Positions 52,757-62,320 of a stretch of DNA of 64,000 nucleotides are shown piece after piece. Below the pieces are notes generated by a model that searched no databases, had not been told where the DNA came from, and saw only the letters and a list, made by a program, of their open reading frames with translations. The DNA is from Pantoea sp. CCBC3-3-1. GTDB lineage: Bacteria > Pseudomonadota > Gammaproteobacteria > Enterobacterales > Enterobacteriaceae. Location: the NCBI RefSeq assembly GCF_007981265.1, contig NZ_CP034363.1, positions 620,001-684,000 on the forward strand, given 5' to 3'. The stretch's first letter is position 1. Each line of letters opens with the position of its first letter. Both the position numbers and the translations under genes were made by a program.

Positions 52757-54793
52757 ATGCGATTTACGATAATAGCGACCAAACCGGGTCATCAGCCGCC
52801 ACAGAGCAGCTGTGACTTTCTGCCGCCAGGCGGCACCATCGGCCGCGGTGCCGATAACAACCTGGTCTTGCCCGACGATGACCGCACCATTTCCCGTCTC
52901 CAGGCAATTGTGCATATCACCGCCGATGGTGAATGCCGCATCACCAACCGTGGCAACGTCACGCTGGTGCATCTGAACGACATCCCGCTTGAGCGCGGCC
53001 GTCAGGTCGACCTGCAAGAAGGCGATATCCTCAGCATCGACGACTATCGCCTCCAGGTCAGTGAACTGGCGTCGGCAGCTCGTCCGGCACAGCCTGCACA
53101 CGCGCCGATTGCCCGGCCAGCGCCTGTGGCTAAACCTGCTGCGCCGCAGGAAAGCAAGCCTGCCGCCATCCCGACGGAAATCTGGGACAGCCTGGCGCAG
53201 GAATTCTCCATCACCGACAGCCTTTCCAGCAGCCGCAGCAAGCCCGCACCAACCGGCGCGAATCCGCTGACCGAAACGGCTCAGGATCGTAACCCGGTCG
53301 ATCCACTGGCGCAGTTTGCCCGCCAGTCAAACGCGCTGAATCTGGATCGTCGCGATCAAACACCTGACTCGCTGTTCAACGACGATCCTCTGTTCAATCA
53401 GCGCAGCATTTTTGATGACAGCACGCCAGGCACGCTGACGCAGCAGCCTGCCCAGTCCCGGTCGGCGAAAGCGGATGAAGTGGATCCGCTGGCGCTGTTT
53501 GGCGGCGGCAGCACCCCGGCGCAGCTTAACAGCGACGACCCGTTGGGCCTGATGACCGGCAGCGCCGTCCCGTTAACGCCGCTGGACGAAAAACCCGCTA
53601 ATCCACCGCAGTCGGCTAAGCATGATGCGTTTGTTCCGCCCACGCCAAAAGCGCTGGACAGCGACTTTGACGATGAGAGAAGCGCCCAGTCTGCTTCCCG
53701 CTCGCAGGACGCCTTCAGCCACTCGCCACTCTGCAATGAGCAGCGAAATGATTCCGGCAACGGCTCACTGTTTGACGGCCTGCCAGAAGACGCCTTCAGC
53801 CACTCGCCGCTGTTCGCTGAGCAGAACCCTGCCGATAAATCGCCGCTGCTCGACGAGCAGAACGCTGCTGACAAATCGCCGCTATTCGACGAACCGCCTG
53901 CGCAGCCATCCACTGCTGACCACCAGCAGGTGCAGCAGGATCCGGCCAGTTCATCAGGGTTCGATGACGCCTCTACCGCGCCGTTGTCCAGCTCGCCGTT
54001 GTTTGATGATCTGCCGGAGGATGCGCCTGCGCATCAGCAGGATTACGGCGGTATCACCTTACCCACGCCTCAGGCCGTTGCCCGCAACACTACGCCGCCG
54101 CCGAAAGGACGTCTGCGCATCGATCCGGTCTCTAATCCGGCACCGCAGCAGGCAGCCTCTTCCTCCGGTGGCCAGCAGCTGGATGGCGAACTGCTCGAAG
54201 CGCTGATGGGCGGCATGGGGCTGAAAGATCTGCAACCCACGCCGCGCTTCGACAGCGAATCAATGCAGGAACTGGGGCAAATGCTCAGCATGTTCTCGCA
54301 GGGCACCGTGGCGCTGCTGTCATCCCGCTCGATCCTCAAGCGTGGCGTAAAAGCGGAAATGACGGTGATCCTTGACGAAGCGAACAACCCGTTCAAGCTG
54401 TTGCCATCGGGCAAATCGGTGCTGATGCAGATGTTCGGCAGCCGCATGCCGGGCTTTATGCCGCCGAAACAGTCGGTACGCGATGCGCTGGTTGATCTTC
54501 AGGCGCACCAGCTGGGCATGATCGCCGGGATCCGCGCCATCATCGCCTCTATGCTGCAATCCTTTAACCCACAGCAGCTGGAAGAAGAGGCGAAGCAGCA
54601 GGGCGTGACCTCGCGCCTTTCGCTACCGGGCAGCCGCAAAGCCGCGCTGTGGGAACATTTCACCAAACGCTACGACGAGACGGCTGGTGAAATCGAAGAT
54701 GACTTCCATACCCTGTTTGGCGAAGCGTTTTTGCATGCTTATGACATGGAAGTGAACCAGTACAAAGACTCTCAAATCAGATCGGAAGAATGA
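52757..54793 (+). CDS. tagH: T6SS FHA-domain protein TagH
   Basis: 678 residues from ATG 52757 with AGGA upstream. An N-terminal FHA domain has GGTIGRGADNNLVLPDDD, TISRLQAIVHI and LNDIPLERG with Arg/Ser phosphothreonine-binding residues. A long Pro/Ala/Ser/Asp-rich linker (about 120-470) follows, with repeats of AFSHSPL and DKSPLF/L. The C-terminal about 190 residues are conserved in T6SS TagH (ELGQMLSMFSQGTVALLSSR). It receives phosphorylation signals from a PpkA-type kinase, which is not in this window. Confidence 0.9.
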   Translation: MRFTIIATKPGHQPPQSSCDFLPPGGTIGRGADNNLVLPDDDRTISRLQAIVHITADGECRITNRGNVTLVHLNDIPLERGRQVDLQEGDILSIDDYRLQVSELASAARPAQPAHAPIARPAPVAKPAAPQESKPAAIPTEIWDSLAQEFSITDSLSSSRSKPAPTGANPLTETAQDRNPVDPLAQFARQSNALNLDRRDQTPDSLFNDDPLFNQRSIFDDSTPGTLTQQPAQSRSAKADEVDPLALFGGGSTPAQLNSDDPLGLMTGSAVPLTPLDEKPANPPQSAKHDAFVPPTPKALDSDFDDERSAQSASRSQDAFSHSPLCNEQRNDSGNGSLFDGLPEDAFSHSPLFAEQNPADKSPLLDEQNAADKSPLFDEPPAQPSTADHQQVQQDPASSSGFDDASTAPLSSSPLFDDLPEDAPAHQQDYGGITLPTPQAVARNTTPPPKGRLRIDPVSNPAPQQAASSSGGQQLDGELLEALMGGMGLKDLQPTPRFDSESMQELGQMLSMFSQGTVALLSSRSILKRGVKAEMTVILDEANNPFKLLPSGKSVLMQMFGSRMPGFMPPKQSVRDALVDLQAHQLGMIAGIRAIIASMLQSFNPQQLEEEAKQQGVTSRLSLPGSRKAALWEHFTKRYDETAGEIEDDFHTLFGEAFLHAYDMEVNQYKDSQIRSEE

Positions 54794-55587
54794 TGAATAT
54801 CACCATGGCCTCTATGTCGCACCAGGGAGCGCGCGAAAGCAACCAGGATCAGACCGGAGAGCATATCGGCGATCGATCGGCCTGCTTCGTCGTCTGTGAC
54901 GGCGTGGCAGGACTGCCCGGCGGTGACGTTGCGGCAGAACTGGCGCGCAATACTATCCTGGACCGTTTCGACGGCGACCAGCATCTGGATGCGCAGCGTA
55001 TCCGCCAGTACGTTAACGACGCCAACGACGCAATCCGCCAGCAGCAAAAAGCGGTCAGTGACTACAAACGCATGGGTACCACCCTGGTCGGCCTGTTTAT
55101 CGATCGCGATTACGAGCTGGCCTACTGGGCGCACGCGGGCGACAGCCGACTGTATCTGTTTCGTCGTGGTTATCTGTATCATGTCACCACCGATCACAGC
55201 CTGGTACAGCAGATGAAAGATGCCGGTCATCAGACCGAAGGCATCAACAGCAATCTGCTCTACTTTGCGCTGGGAATGGGCGATGAGGAGCGTGATGCCA
55301 GCTACAGCGACGTGGTGCCGATTGAAGATGGCGACGCCTTTTTGCTCTGCACCGATGGTTTCTGGCACGCGCTCTCGCGCGACCATATGCAGCAATCGTT
55401 ACATATGGTCAACACGCCGGATGAATGGCTAACGCTAATGCAGGAAGTGATCCGTAAAAACGAGCAGCAGTCGGACGTCAGTCAGGATAACTACAGCGCT
55501 ATTGCCGTTTGGGTTGGCGACCCGCAGGACACAACATTGCTGCATTCACTCTCTGAAGCAGCCCAGTTTCTCCCCCTTCGTGATTAA
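54793..55587 (+). CDS. PP2C-type protein phosphatase of the T6SS (PppA/TagG-like)
   Basis: 264 residues from ATG 54793, overlapping the tagH stop; ATG 54790 is the alternative. The PP2C motifs are SHQGARESNQDQTGEH, FVVCDGVAGLPGGDVA, GTTLVGLFI, AHAGDSRLYLFRRG, LLCTDGFWHAL and the final DNYSAIAVW. Asp residues for metal binding are present. It should reverse threonine phosphorylation of the T6SS and work with TagH and TagF as off-switch. Confidence 0.9.
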   Translation: MNITMASMSHQGARESNQDQTGEHIGDRSACFVVCDGVAGLPGGDVAAELARNTILDRFDGDQHLDAQRIRQYVNDANDAIRQQQKAVSDYKRMGTTLVGLFIDRDYELAYWAHAGDSRLYLFRRGYLYHVTTDHSLVQQMKDAGHQTEGINSNLLYFALGMGDEERDASYSDVVPIEDGDAFLLCTDGFWHALSRDHMQQSLHMVNTPDEWLTLMQEVIRKNEQQSDVSQDNYSAIAVWVGDPQDTTLLHSLSEAAQFLPLRD

Positions 55588-55605
55588 TACAGGCCTTAAA
55601 AAATT

Positions 55606-56640
<1,035 letters not shown>

Positions 56641-56666
56641 TTCACCGCCCGTCACAAGGAAAGCCT

Positions 56667-57488
56667 ATGTACTCTCTTAATCAACTGATGGCCGGTGCGT
56701 CACTGAGCGACACGCTGGCTCGTGTCGAAGGCGACATCAAAAGCCGTCCGGCGGATGCCGATCTGCGCGCGGCCTTTGTCCAGCTGCTGTGCGTGGCGGG
56801 CAACTGGAAGCGGGCGAACACCCAGCTGAAATCCTGGCTGGCGCTGAAGCCGCAGGCCAAACCGACGGTAACGCTGCTTGAACAGGCTATTGCGGGTGAA
56901 GTACAGCGTGCGGCCGTGTTTGCCGGTGAAGCCTCGCCGCGGATGCCCGGCGAAGCCTTTGGCTGGGCGGAAGCGCTGCTGAGCGCGCTGCAAGCGGAGG
57001 CAAAAGGGCAGGCTGAGCAGGCCGCCGCGCTGCGTGCAACGGCGTTTGACGCTGCGCCGATCAATCCTGGCCTGATTAACGTGCAGGAGGGTACGCAGGC
57101 GGTGGCGTGGCTGATGGATGGCGATGGCCGCCTTGGCCCGATCTGCGAACTGATGGTCAACGGCCAGTACACCTGGCTGCCGTTTGCCGCCATCAGCGAG
57201 CTGCATTTTCTGCCGCCGGCGAGCGTCACCGATTTGGTCTGGCGCCATACGCGGGTGGTGCTGATCGACGGCAGCGAACAGGTTTGCCAGCTGCCGGTGC
57301 GCTATCCGTTTAGCGCAGAGGCGGCGGATAATCTGCGTCTCGCCGCCGTCACCGAATGGTCGCCGCTGGCAGAATCGGCGCAGTATATCGGCCATGGTCA
57401 AAAAACCTGGCTAAGCGAAGATGCCGACTACCCGCTGCTCACGCTGGAACAGCTGAGCTTCGCTGAGACAGGCGCGCAAGATGAGTGA
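56667..57488 (+). CDS. tagJ: T6SS accessory protein TagJ (ImpE family)
   Basis: 273 residues, ATG 56667. Two regions match ImpE: an N-terminal helical part (LRAAFVQLLCVAGNWKRANT) and a C-terminal GRLGPICELMVNGQYTWLPF with VTDLVWRHTRVVLIDG. TagJ binds the sheath protein TssB and helps ClpV-mediated recycling. It overlaps tssE by 8 bp. Confidence 0.9.
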   Translation: MYSLNQLMAGASLSDTLARVEGDIKSRPADADLRAAFVQLLCVAGNWKRANTQLKSWLALKPQAKPTVTLLEQAIAGEVQRAAVFAGEASPRMPGEAFGWAEALLSALQAEAKGQAEQAAALRATAFDAAPINPGLINVQEGTQAVAWLMDGDGRLGPICELMVNGQYTWLPFAAISELHFLPPASVTDLVWRHTRVVLIDGSEQVCQLPVRYPFSAEAADNLRLAAVTEWSPLAESAQYIGHGQKTWLSEDADYPLLTLEQLSFAETGAQDE

Positions 57489-58056
57489 TATCGATCTTAA
57501 CAAGCCGCAGGGGCACGATTTGCTGCACGGTGGCTATCGCTATCGCAACAAGCCGGAAGCGCCGAACGTTCGCGACAAAATGCAGCCTTCGCTGCTGGAC
57601 CGCTTAACGGATAACGCGCCGGACAAAGAGCAGGAGTCCGCCAGCAACCGGGTGATCTCCCACAGCGCGCTGCGTCGCAACGTGCTGCGCGACCTTCAGT
57701 GGTTGTTTAACAGCATCAACAACGAAGCGCAGCAGGATTTGTCTCCGTTTCCTCACGTGCAGCGTTCGGCTTACAACTTTGGCGTCTCGCCGCTGGCCGG
57801 ACAGCGCATGTCCGATATCGAAGTGTCTGATATTCAGCGCAAGTTGACCAACTCGATTCTGCACTTCGAGCCGCGTATTTTGCCCGCCGGGTTGCAGGTG
57901 CGCTGCGTGTCGGACACCAGCTCGCTGAGCCTGCACAACGTCCTGTCGATTGAGATCAAAGGGCGACTGTGGTGCGTGCCTTATCCGCTGGAGTTTTTGT
58001 TTCGTACCGATCTGGACCTGGAAAACGGCCATTTTGAGCTGAAAGACGTAGGGTAA
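57481..58056 (+). CDS. tssE: T6SS baseplate protein TssE
   Basis: 191 residues. A gp25-like domain is seen with LLDRLTDNAP, VLRDLQWLFNSINNEAQQDL, HVQRSAYNFGVSPLAGQRMS and EIQRKLTNSIL-type helices. The conserved EPR motif appears in FEPRILPAGL. It is the inner baseplate wedge protein. It lies in the tagJ-tssE-tssF-tssG block. Confidence 0.93.
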   Translation: MSDIDLNKPQGHDLLHGGYRYRNKPEAPNVRDKMQPSLLDRLTDNAPDKEQESASNRVISHSALRRNVLRDLQWLFNSINNEAQQDLSPFPHVQRSAYNFGVSPLAGQRMSDIEVSDIQRKLTNSILHFEPRILPAGLQVRCVSDTSSLSLHNVLSIEIKGRLWCVPYPLEFLFRTDLDLENGHFELKDVG

Positions 58057-58058
58057 TC

Positions 58059-59930
58059 ATGGACAGCAAACTGCTCGATTATTACAACCGCGAACTGGCC
58101 TATCTGCGTGAGATGGGCGCAGAGTTTGCGGAACGTTATCCGAAAGTGGCCGGACGGCTGGGAATGCGCGGCATTGACGTGGCCGACCCTTATGTCGAAC
58201 GGCTGATGGAGGGGTTTGCCTTCCTGACTTCCCGCGTGCAGTTAAAGATGGACGCGGAGTTCCCGCGTTTCTCCCAGCGTCTGCTGGAGATGATCGCGCC
58301 GAACTATCTTGCGCCCACGCCGTCGATGGCGATTGCGGAACTGCATCCCGACAGTAAAAAAGGCGATATCAGCGGCGGTTTTAAGGTGCCACGCGGCACG
58401 ATGATGGACAGTCAGACGCTGAAAAAAAACGGCGTCACCTGTAGCTACGCGACGGCGCATGACGTAATGCTGCAACCGCTGCGCATCAGCAACGTCGAGC
58501 TGGGTGGTGTTCCTGCCGATATTCCGCTGAGCCAGCTGGGACAGCGCGGTGCGGTCAGCGCACTGCGTATCCGTCTGGAATGCTTCAATGAAGTGGCGCT
58601 GAATCACCTGACTTTTGACAACCTGATGTTCTTTCTCAGCGGCCCGGATATCCAGGCGCAGCAGCTGCTTGAGCTGGTGATGCAGCACACGGTTGGCAGC
58701 TTCTGCCAGACGGTTGAGGCGCAGCCACAGCGGGTGGTGCTGGGTGACGATGCGCTCCAGCAGGAGGGCTTTGCCGCGGACCAGGCGTTGCTGCCGGACG
58801 ATCTGCGTAACTTTGACGGCTACCGTCTGTTGCAGGAGTACTTTGCTTTCCCGGCGCGCTTCCAGTTTATCAGCATCAGCCAGCTGCGCGGCCTGTTGGG
58901 CAAATGCGGGCCGGACGTGAAAGCCTTCGAGATTGTGCTGTTGCTGGATAAAGCCGATGCGGCGCTGGAGCGCGTGGTGGATAAAAGCCATCTGGCGCTG
59001 CACTGTACGCCGGTGATTAACCTGTTCCCCAAAACGGCGGAACGGCAAAAAATCAGCGAAAGCGTCCATGAATACCATCTGGTGGTCGATAACATTCGTC
59101 CGCTGGACTACGAAATCTACTCGGTGCAAAAGCTGTATGCCACCGGCGACAAGCAGCGCGGCGAGCAGGTTTTCCGGCCATTCTGGAGCACCTTCGGGCA
59201 GGATGAAGGCGACTACGGGGCCTACTTCTCGCTGCGTCGGGAACAGCGCACGCTGTCGGAACGCGCCCAGCGTTTCGGCACGCGAACCGGCTATATTGGC
59301 TCGGAGGTGTTCCTGTCGCTGGTGGACGAGCGCCATTCGCCGTGGCGTGACGATCTGCGTCACCTCACTGCCGAAGTGATGTGTACCAGCCGTGATTTGC
59401 CGCTGATGCTGTTGCAGCAGGATCAGGGCAACTTCATGATGCCGGACTCGATTCCCGTAGGAAAACTGTCGTTTAAATGTGGCCCGACTGCGCCACGGCC
59501 GGCGCTGGCGGAAGGCTTAACGACCTGGCGGCTAATCAGCCATTTACAGATGAATTATCTCAGCCTGATGGATGGTGACGACGGACAGGGCGCATCGGCG
59601 CTGCGCCAGCTGCTGGGGCTGTATGCCAATCTGGCGGAGGCGCCGGTGGCGAGGCAGATAGAAGGCATTCGCCACTGCCAACTGAAAGCGGTCAACCGTC
59701 GGGTGCCGGAACCTGGCCCGATCGTCTTTGCCCGTGGCATTGGCATTGAACTGAACGTCGACGAACAGGCGTTTTCCGGTTCCAGTCCGTGGTTACTGGG
59801 TAGCGTGCTGGAGCGGGTCTTTTCCCGGCTGGTGGCGATGAACGGCTTTACGGAAATGACGCTGACCAGCCAGCAGCGTGGCGAGGTAGGCTACTGGCCA
59901 CCGCGAATGGGCAAAAGGGCGCTGATATGA
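58059..59930 (+). CDS. tssF: T6SS baseplate protein TssF
   Basis: 623 residues. The start YYNRELAYLREMGAEFAERY and later VERLMEGFAFLTSRVQLKMD, FPRFSQRLLEMIAPNYLAP are diagnostic. The C-terminal end AMNGFTEMTLTSQQRGEVGYWPPRMGKR is conserved. It joins TssG, TssE and TssK in the baseplate. It overlaps the tssG start (ATGA). Confidence 0.96.
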   Translation: MDSKLLDYYNRELAYLREMGAEFAERYPKVAGRLGMRGIDVADPYVERLMEGFAFLTSRVQLKMDAEFPRFSQRLLEMIAPNYLAPTPSMAIAELHPDSKKGDISGGFKVPRGTMMDSQTLKKNGVTCSYATAHDVMLQPLRISNVELGGVPADIPLSQLGQRGAVSALRIRLECFNEVALNHLTFDNLMFFLSGPDIQAQQLLELVMQHTVGSFCQTVEAQPQRVVLGDDALQQEGFAADQALLPDDLRNFDGYRLLQEYFAFPARFQFISISQLRGLLGKCGPDVKAFEIVLLLDKADAALERVVDKSHLALHCTPVINLFPKTAERQKISESVHEYHLVVDNIRPLDYEIYSVQKLYATGDKQRGEQVFRPFWSTFGQDEGDYGAYFSLRREQRTLSERAQRFGTRTGYIGSEVFLSLVDERHSPWRDDLRHLTAEVMCTSRDLPLMLLQQDQGNFMMPDSIPVGKLSFKCGPTAPRPALAEGLTTWRLISHLQMNYLSLMDGDDGQGASALRQLLGLYANLAEAPVARQIEGIRHCQLKAVNRRVPEPGPIVFARGIGIELNVDEQAFSGSSPWLLGSVLERVFSRLVAMNGFTEMTLTSQQRGEVGYWPPRMGKRALI

Positions 59931-60979
59931 CCGACAGCCTGCAAATTCTTAGTGCAAAACGTTTGCCGGCAACGTTCTGGTCTGCGGTCCGGCTTGCGCC
60001 CTGGCGCTACGATCTTTTCCAGCTGCTGCGCCGGCTGGACGCGCAGGGCGGCGAACGTTATCCGCTGGGGCGTGCGCCTCAGCCGCGCCACGAACCTCTG
60101 CGTATTGGTCAGGAGCCTTCGCTGGCCTTTGCGCCCGCCACGCTAACGAAAGCAAGCGAGCGTGAAAACAGCGCGCTGCACGATATCTCTATCGCCAGCT
60201 TCGGCCTGTTTGGCCCTAACGGCCCATTGCCAACGCATCTGACTGAATACGCCCGTGAGCGCATCACGCATCATCAGGATCGCAGCCTGTCGGCCTTTGC
60301 CGACCTGTTTCATCACCGCCTGACGCTGCTGTTTTATCGTGCCTGGGCCGATGCGCAGCCAACCGTTTCGCTGGATCGTACCGATAATCAGCAGTTCGAG
60401 CGCTATCTCGCCAGCCTGATCGGCATGGGGCAGCCGGGGCAGCTGGCTAAGGGCAGCCTCAGCGACCACTCGCGCTTTGCCGTGGCCGGACATCTCACCC
60501 GCCACGGGCGGGATGCAGAAGGGTTACAGAAGATCCTCAGCCACTATTTCAACGTACCGGTGACGCTGGTAGAAAACGTGCCGCACTGGTTGCCGATTGA
60601 AGCGAGCGATCGCGCAAGGCTGGGCGCAGGCAGAAGAATGCCGAAGCTGGGCGAATCGATGTTTCTCGGCGTGGCGGTACGCGATGTGCAACACAAAATC
60701 CGCATCGAACTGGGGCCGCTGACGCTGGCTAACTACAACCGTTTTCTGCCCCGCGCACCCTGGGCGGTTCAGCTGCGTGACTGGGTAAGGCAGTATCTGG
60801 GCATTGAGTACGTCTGGGATGTACGGCTGATTCTGGCAGCGGAAGAGGTGAAAGGCGTCACCCTTGGCGGCCAGGCCCGGCTGGGACAAAGCTGCTGGCT
60901 CGGCAAAGCGGCTATTCCGCAGCCGCGCGGGGAAATGGTGTTCAGTCCTGAAGAAACGACAAAGACCGTAGCCAGATAA
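59927..60979 (+). CDS. tssG: T6SS baseplate protein TssG
   Basis: 350 residues. The sequence APWRYDLFQLLRRLDAQGGE, FGLFGPNGPLPTHLTEYARE, FADLFHHRLTLLFYRAWADA and a C-terminal WLGK matches TssG. It completes the wedge with TssF. The end of the gene is followed by the DUF4225 cargo slot. Confidence 0.96.
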   Translation: MTDSLQILSAKRLPATFWSAVRLAPWRYDLFQLLRRLDAQGGERYPLGRAPQPRHEPLRIGQEPSLAFAPATLTKASERENSALHDISIASFGLFGPNGPLPTHLTEYARERITHHQDRSLSAFADLFHHRLTLLFYRAWADAQPTVSLDRTDNQQFERYLASLIGMGQPGQLAKGSLSDHSRFAVAGHLTRHGRDAEGLQKILSHYFNVPVTLVENVPHWLPIEASDRARLGAGRRMPKLGESMFLGVAVRDVQHKIRIELGPLTLANYNRFLPRAPWAVQLRDWVRQYLGIEYVWDVRLILAAEEVKGVTLGGQARLGQSCWLGKAAIPQPRGEMVFSPEETTKTVAR

Positions 60980-61106
60980 AATATAGCCTTGTCGTTTATT
61001 GGTTGAGTTTTATACTGATGACGGTTTTGTCGGGCCAGAATGCAGGTTAAAAGATGCCAGGAACCGGCATCGATGGGGCAGGGATAACAATCACAAGGAG
61101 TGGGTT

Positions 61107-61877
61107 ATGGTAAATAACGTCATCAATCAGGCAAGTCTGGATAAAGCAGCCAATAAATTACTTAAATTAAGCCGCCGACTCGGAATCGTATATTTCCCAG
61201 CGAGTCAGTCTCGTGAAATTTTTTTCCGGGAAATAAATTATTTTATTTCTGCGATAAGCCGGGAAGTGTCGATAAATTGTCTTTCGGTTAGAGGAGGGCT
61301 GGATCGCATTGAACAAGAGATTCGCCTGCTGGAAAAGCAGGAATCTCAGATGGCACTTGCCAGAATAGTGCAGTATGCAGCGATAAAAAAAGAAAACGTT
61401 AACCGGCGAGTGAACCTAATCCTTAATCAGATAGGTTTTATTGGTGGAGGGGTTCAGTTTTTTGGTGGCGGTGGCGTTTGTGCTGTATCATCCGGGATGC
61501 TCTGTGCAGCTTACGGCATGCCTTTAATGATGCATGGGCTGAATAATATCTATGAAAATGGTTACTACCTCCTTTACAGAAAACAGACATCCGGATTGAC
61601 CCGTGATACTTACCGCTTACTGGCTCACAGATTAGGTGCCAGTGGACAACACGCAGATACTGCTTATAGCGTTGTGGACATCGGGCTGTCAGGGTACGGT
61701 ATGACCAGACAAGTTCCCTTGCCCGATAAGTTTCGCCTCTTCAGGCATATCAACACGGATTTTATTCGTGGCTGGCAGGATATGGGGACAGTTCCCCTTT
61801 CTCTTGAGATAACGGGAGATATTAATAATCTGAGCAGCATTTATAAGCTGGGGAAGGAAGAGAGCAATGTACAGTGA
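61107..61877 (+). CDS. DUF4225 domain protein, putative T6SS effector
   Basis: 256 residues from ATG 61107, with AAGGAG six bases upstream; a longer frame to 60999 has no site. The middle and C-terminal parts have FIGGGVQFFGGGGVCAVSSG, MLCAAYGMPLMMHGLNNIYE and DTAYSVVDIGLSGYG. The pattern is that of DUF4225 proteins, which are often next to T6SS genes. The hydrophobic Gly-rich stretch (about 146-176) suggests membrane insertion. The partner at 61867 is the candidate immunity protein. Confidence 0.65.
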   Translation: MVNNVINQASLDKAANKLLKLSRRLGIVYFPASQSREIFFREINYFISAISREVSINCLSVRGGLDRIEQEIRLLEKQESQMALARIVQYAAIKKENVNRRVNLILNQIGFIGGGVQFFGGGGVCAVSSGMLCAAYGMPLMMHGLNNIYENGYYLLYRKQTSGLTRDTYRLLAHRLGASGQHADTAYSVVDIGLSGYGMTRQVPLPDKFRLFRHINTDFIRGWQDMGTVPLSLEITGDINNLSSIYKLGKEESNVQ

Positions 61878-62214
61878 AGTAACAATAACGGATAACGGTT
61901 ATTTAATCACAGCGGGTTATGAAATCGTCTCGTTGTTAGCGATTGCTCTACTCTACTTACTGAACTCAGAAAAATATTTTCCTTTCCGTTTTAAACGGGG
62001 AGTAAAGCTGCTTGCTGTAATTGTGTTTTGTTCACTTCAGTGTGATATTGCAATGAATGGCGCTGGTTATATTTACCGTTTTTTTAATTATATTCTCTGG
62101 GATGATTATACTATCCGGTATTCTGCGCTTTTCTTCGTCATTGTTTATGCGTTTTTTACAGTAGAACGGAATGAAAACTTAAAAAGTAAAAACAATGTTC
62201 CAAAAAGTAAATGA
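61867..62214 (+). CDS. Three-TM membrane protein, candidate immunity to the DUF4225 protein
   Basis: 115 residues. TM helices are seen at about 15-33, 44-62 and 80-98, with a charged C-terminus (ERNENLKSKNNVPKSK). It starts inside the end of the DUF4225 gene and is followed by tssH. The topology and overlap fit an inner-membrane immunity protein. No family is recognised. Confidence 0.55.
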   Translation: MYSEVTITDNGYLITAGYEIVSLLAIALLYLLNSEKYFPFRFKRGVKLLAVIVFCSLQCDIAMNGAGYIYRFFNYILWDDYTIRYSALFFVIVYAFFTVERNENLKSKNNVPKSK

Positions 62215-62320
62215 TAGCAGATAGTTTTTTTAGCCTGTCTCTCTTATTGATTCAGACCATTATTTTACCGGGCTGATTTTCACAGCTCCTGTTCCATCCG
62301 CCACCTAATTTGGATTAACC

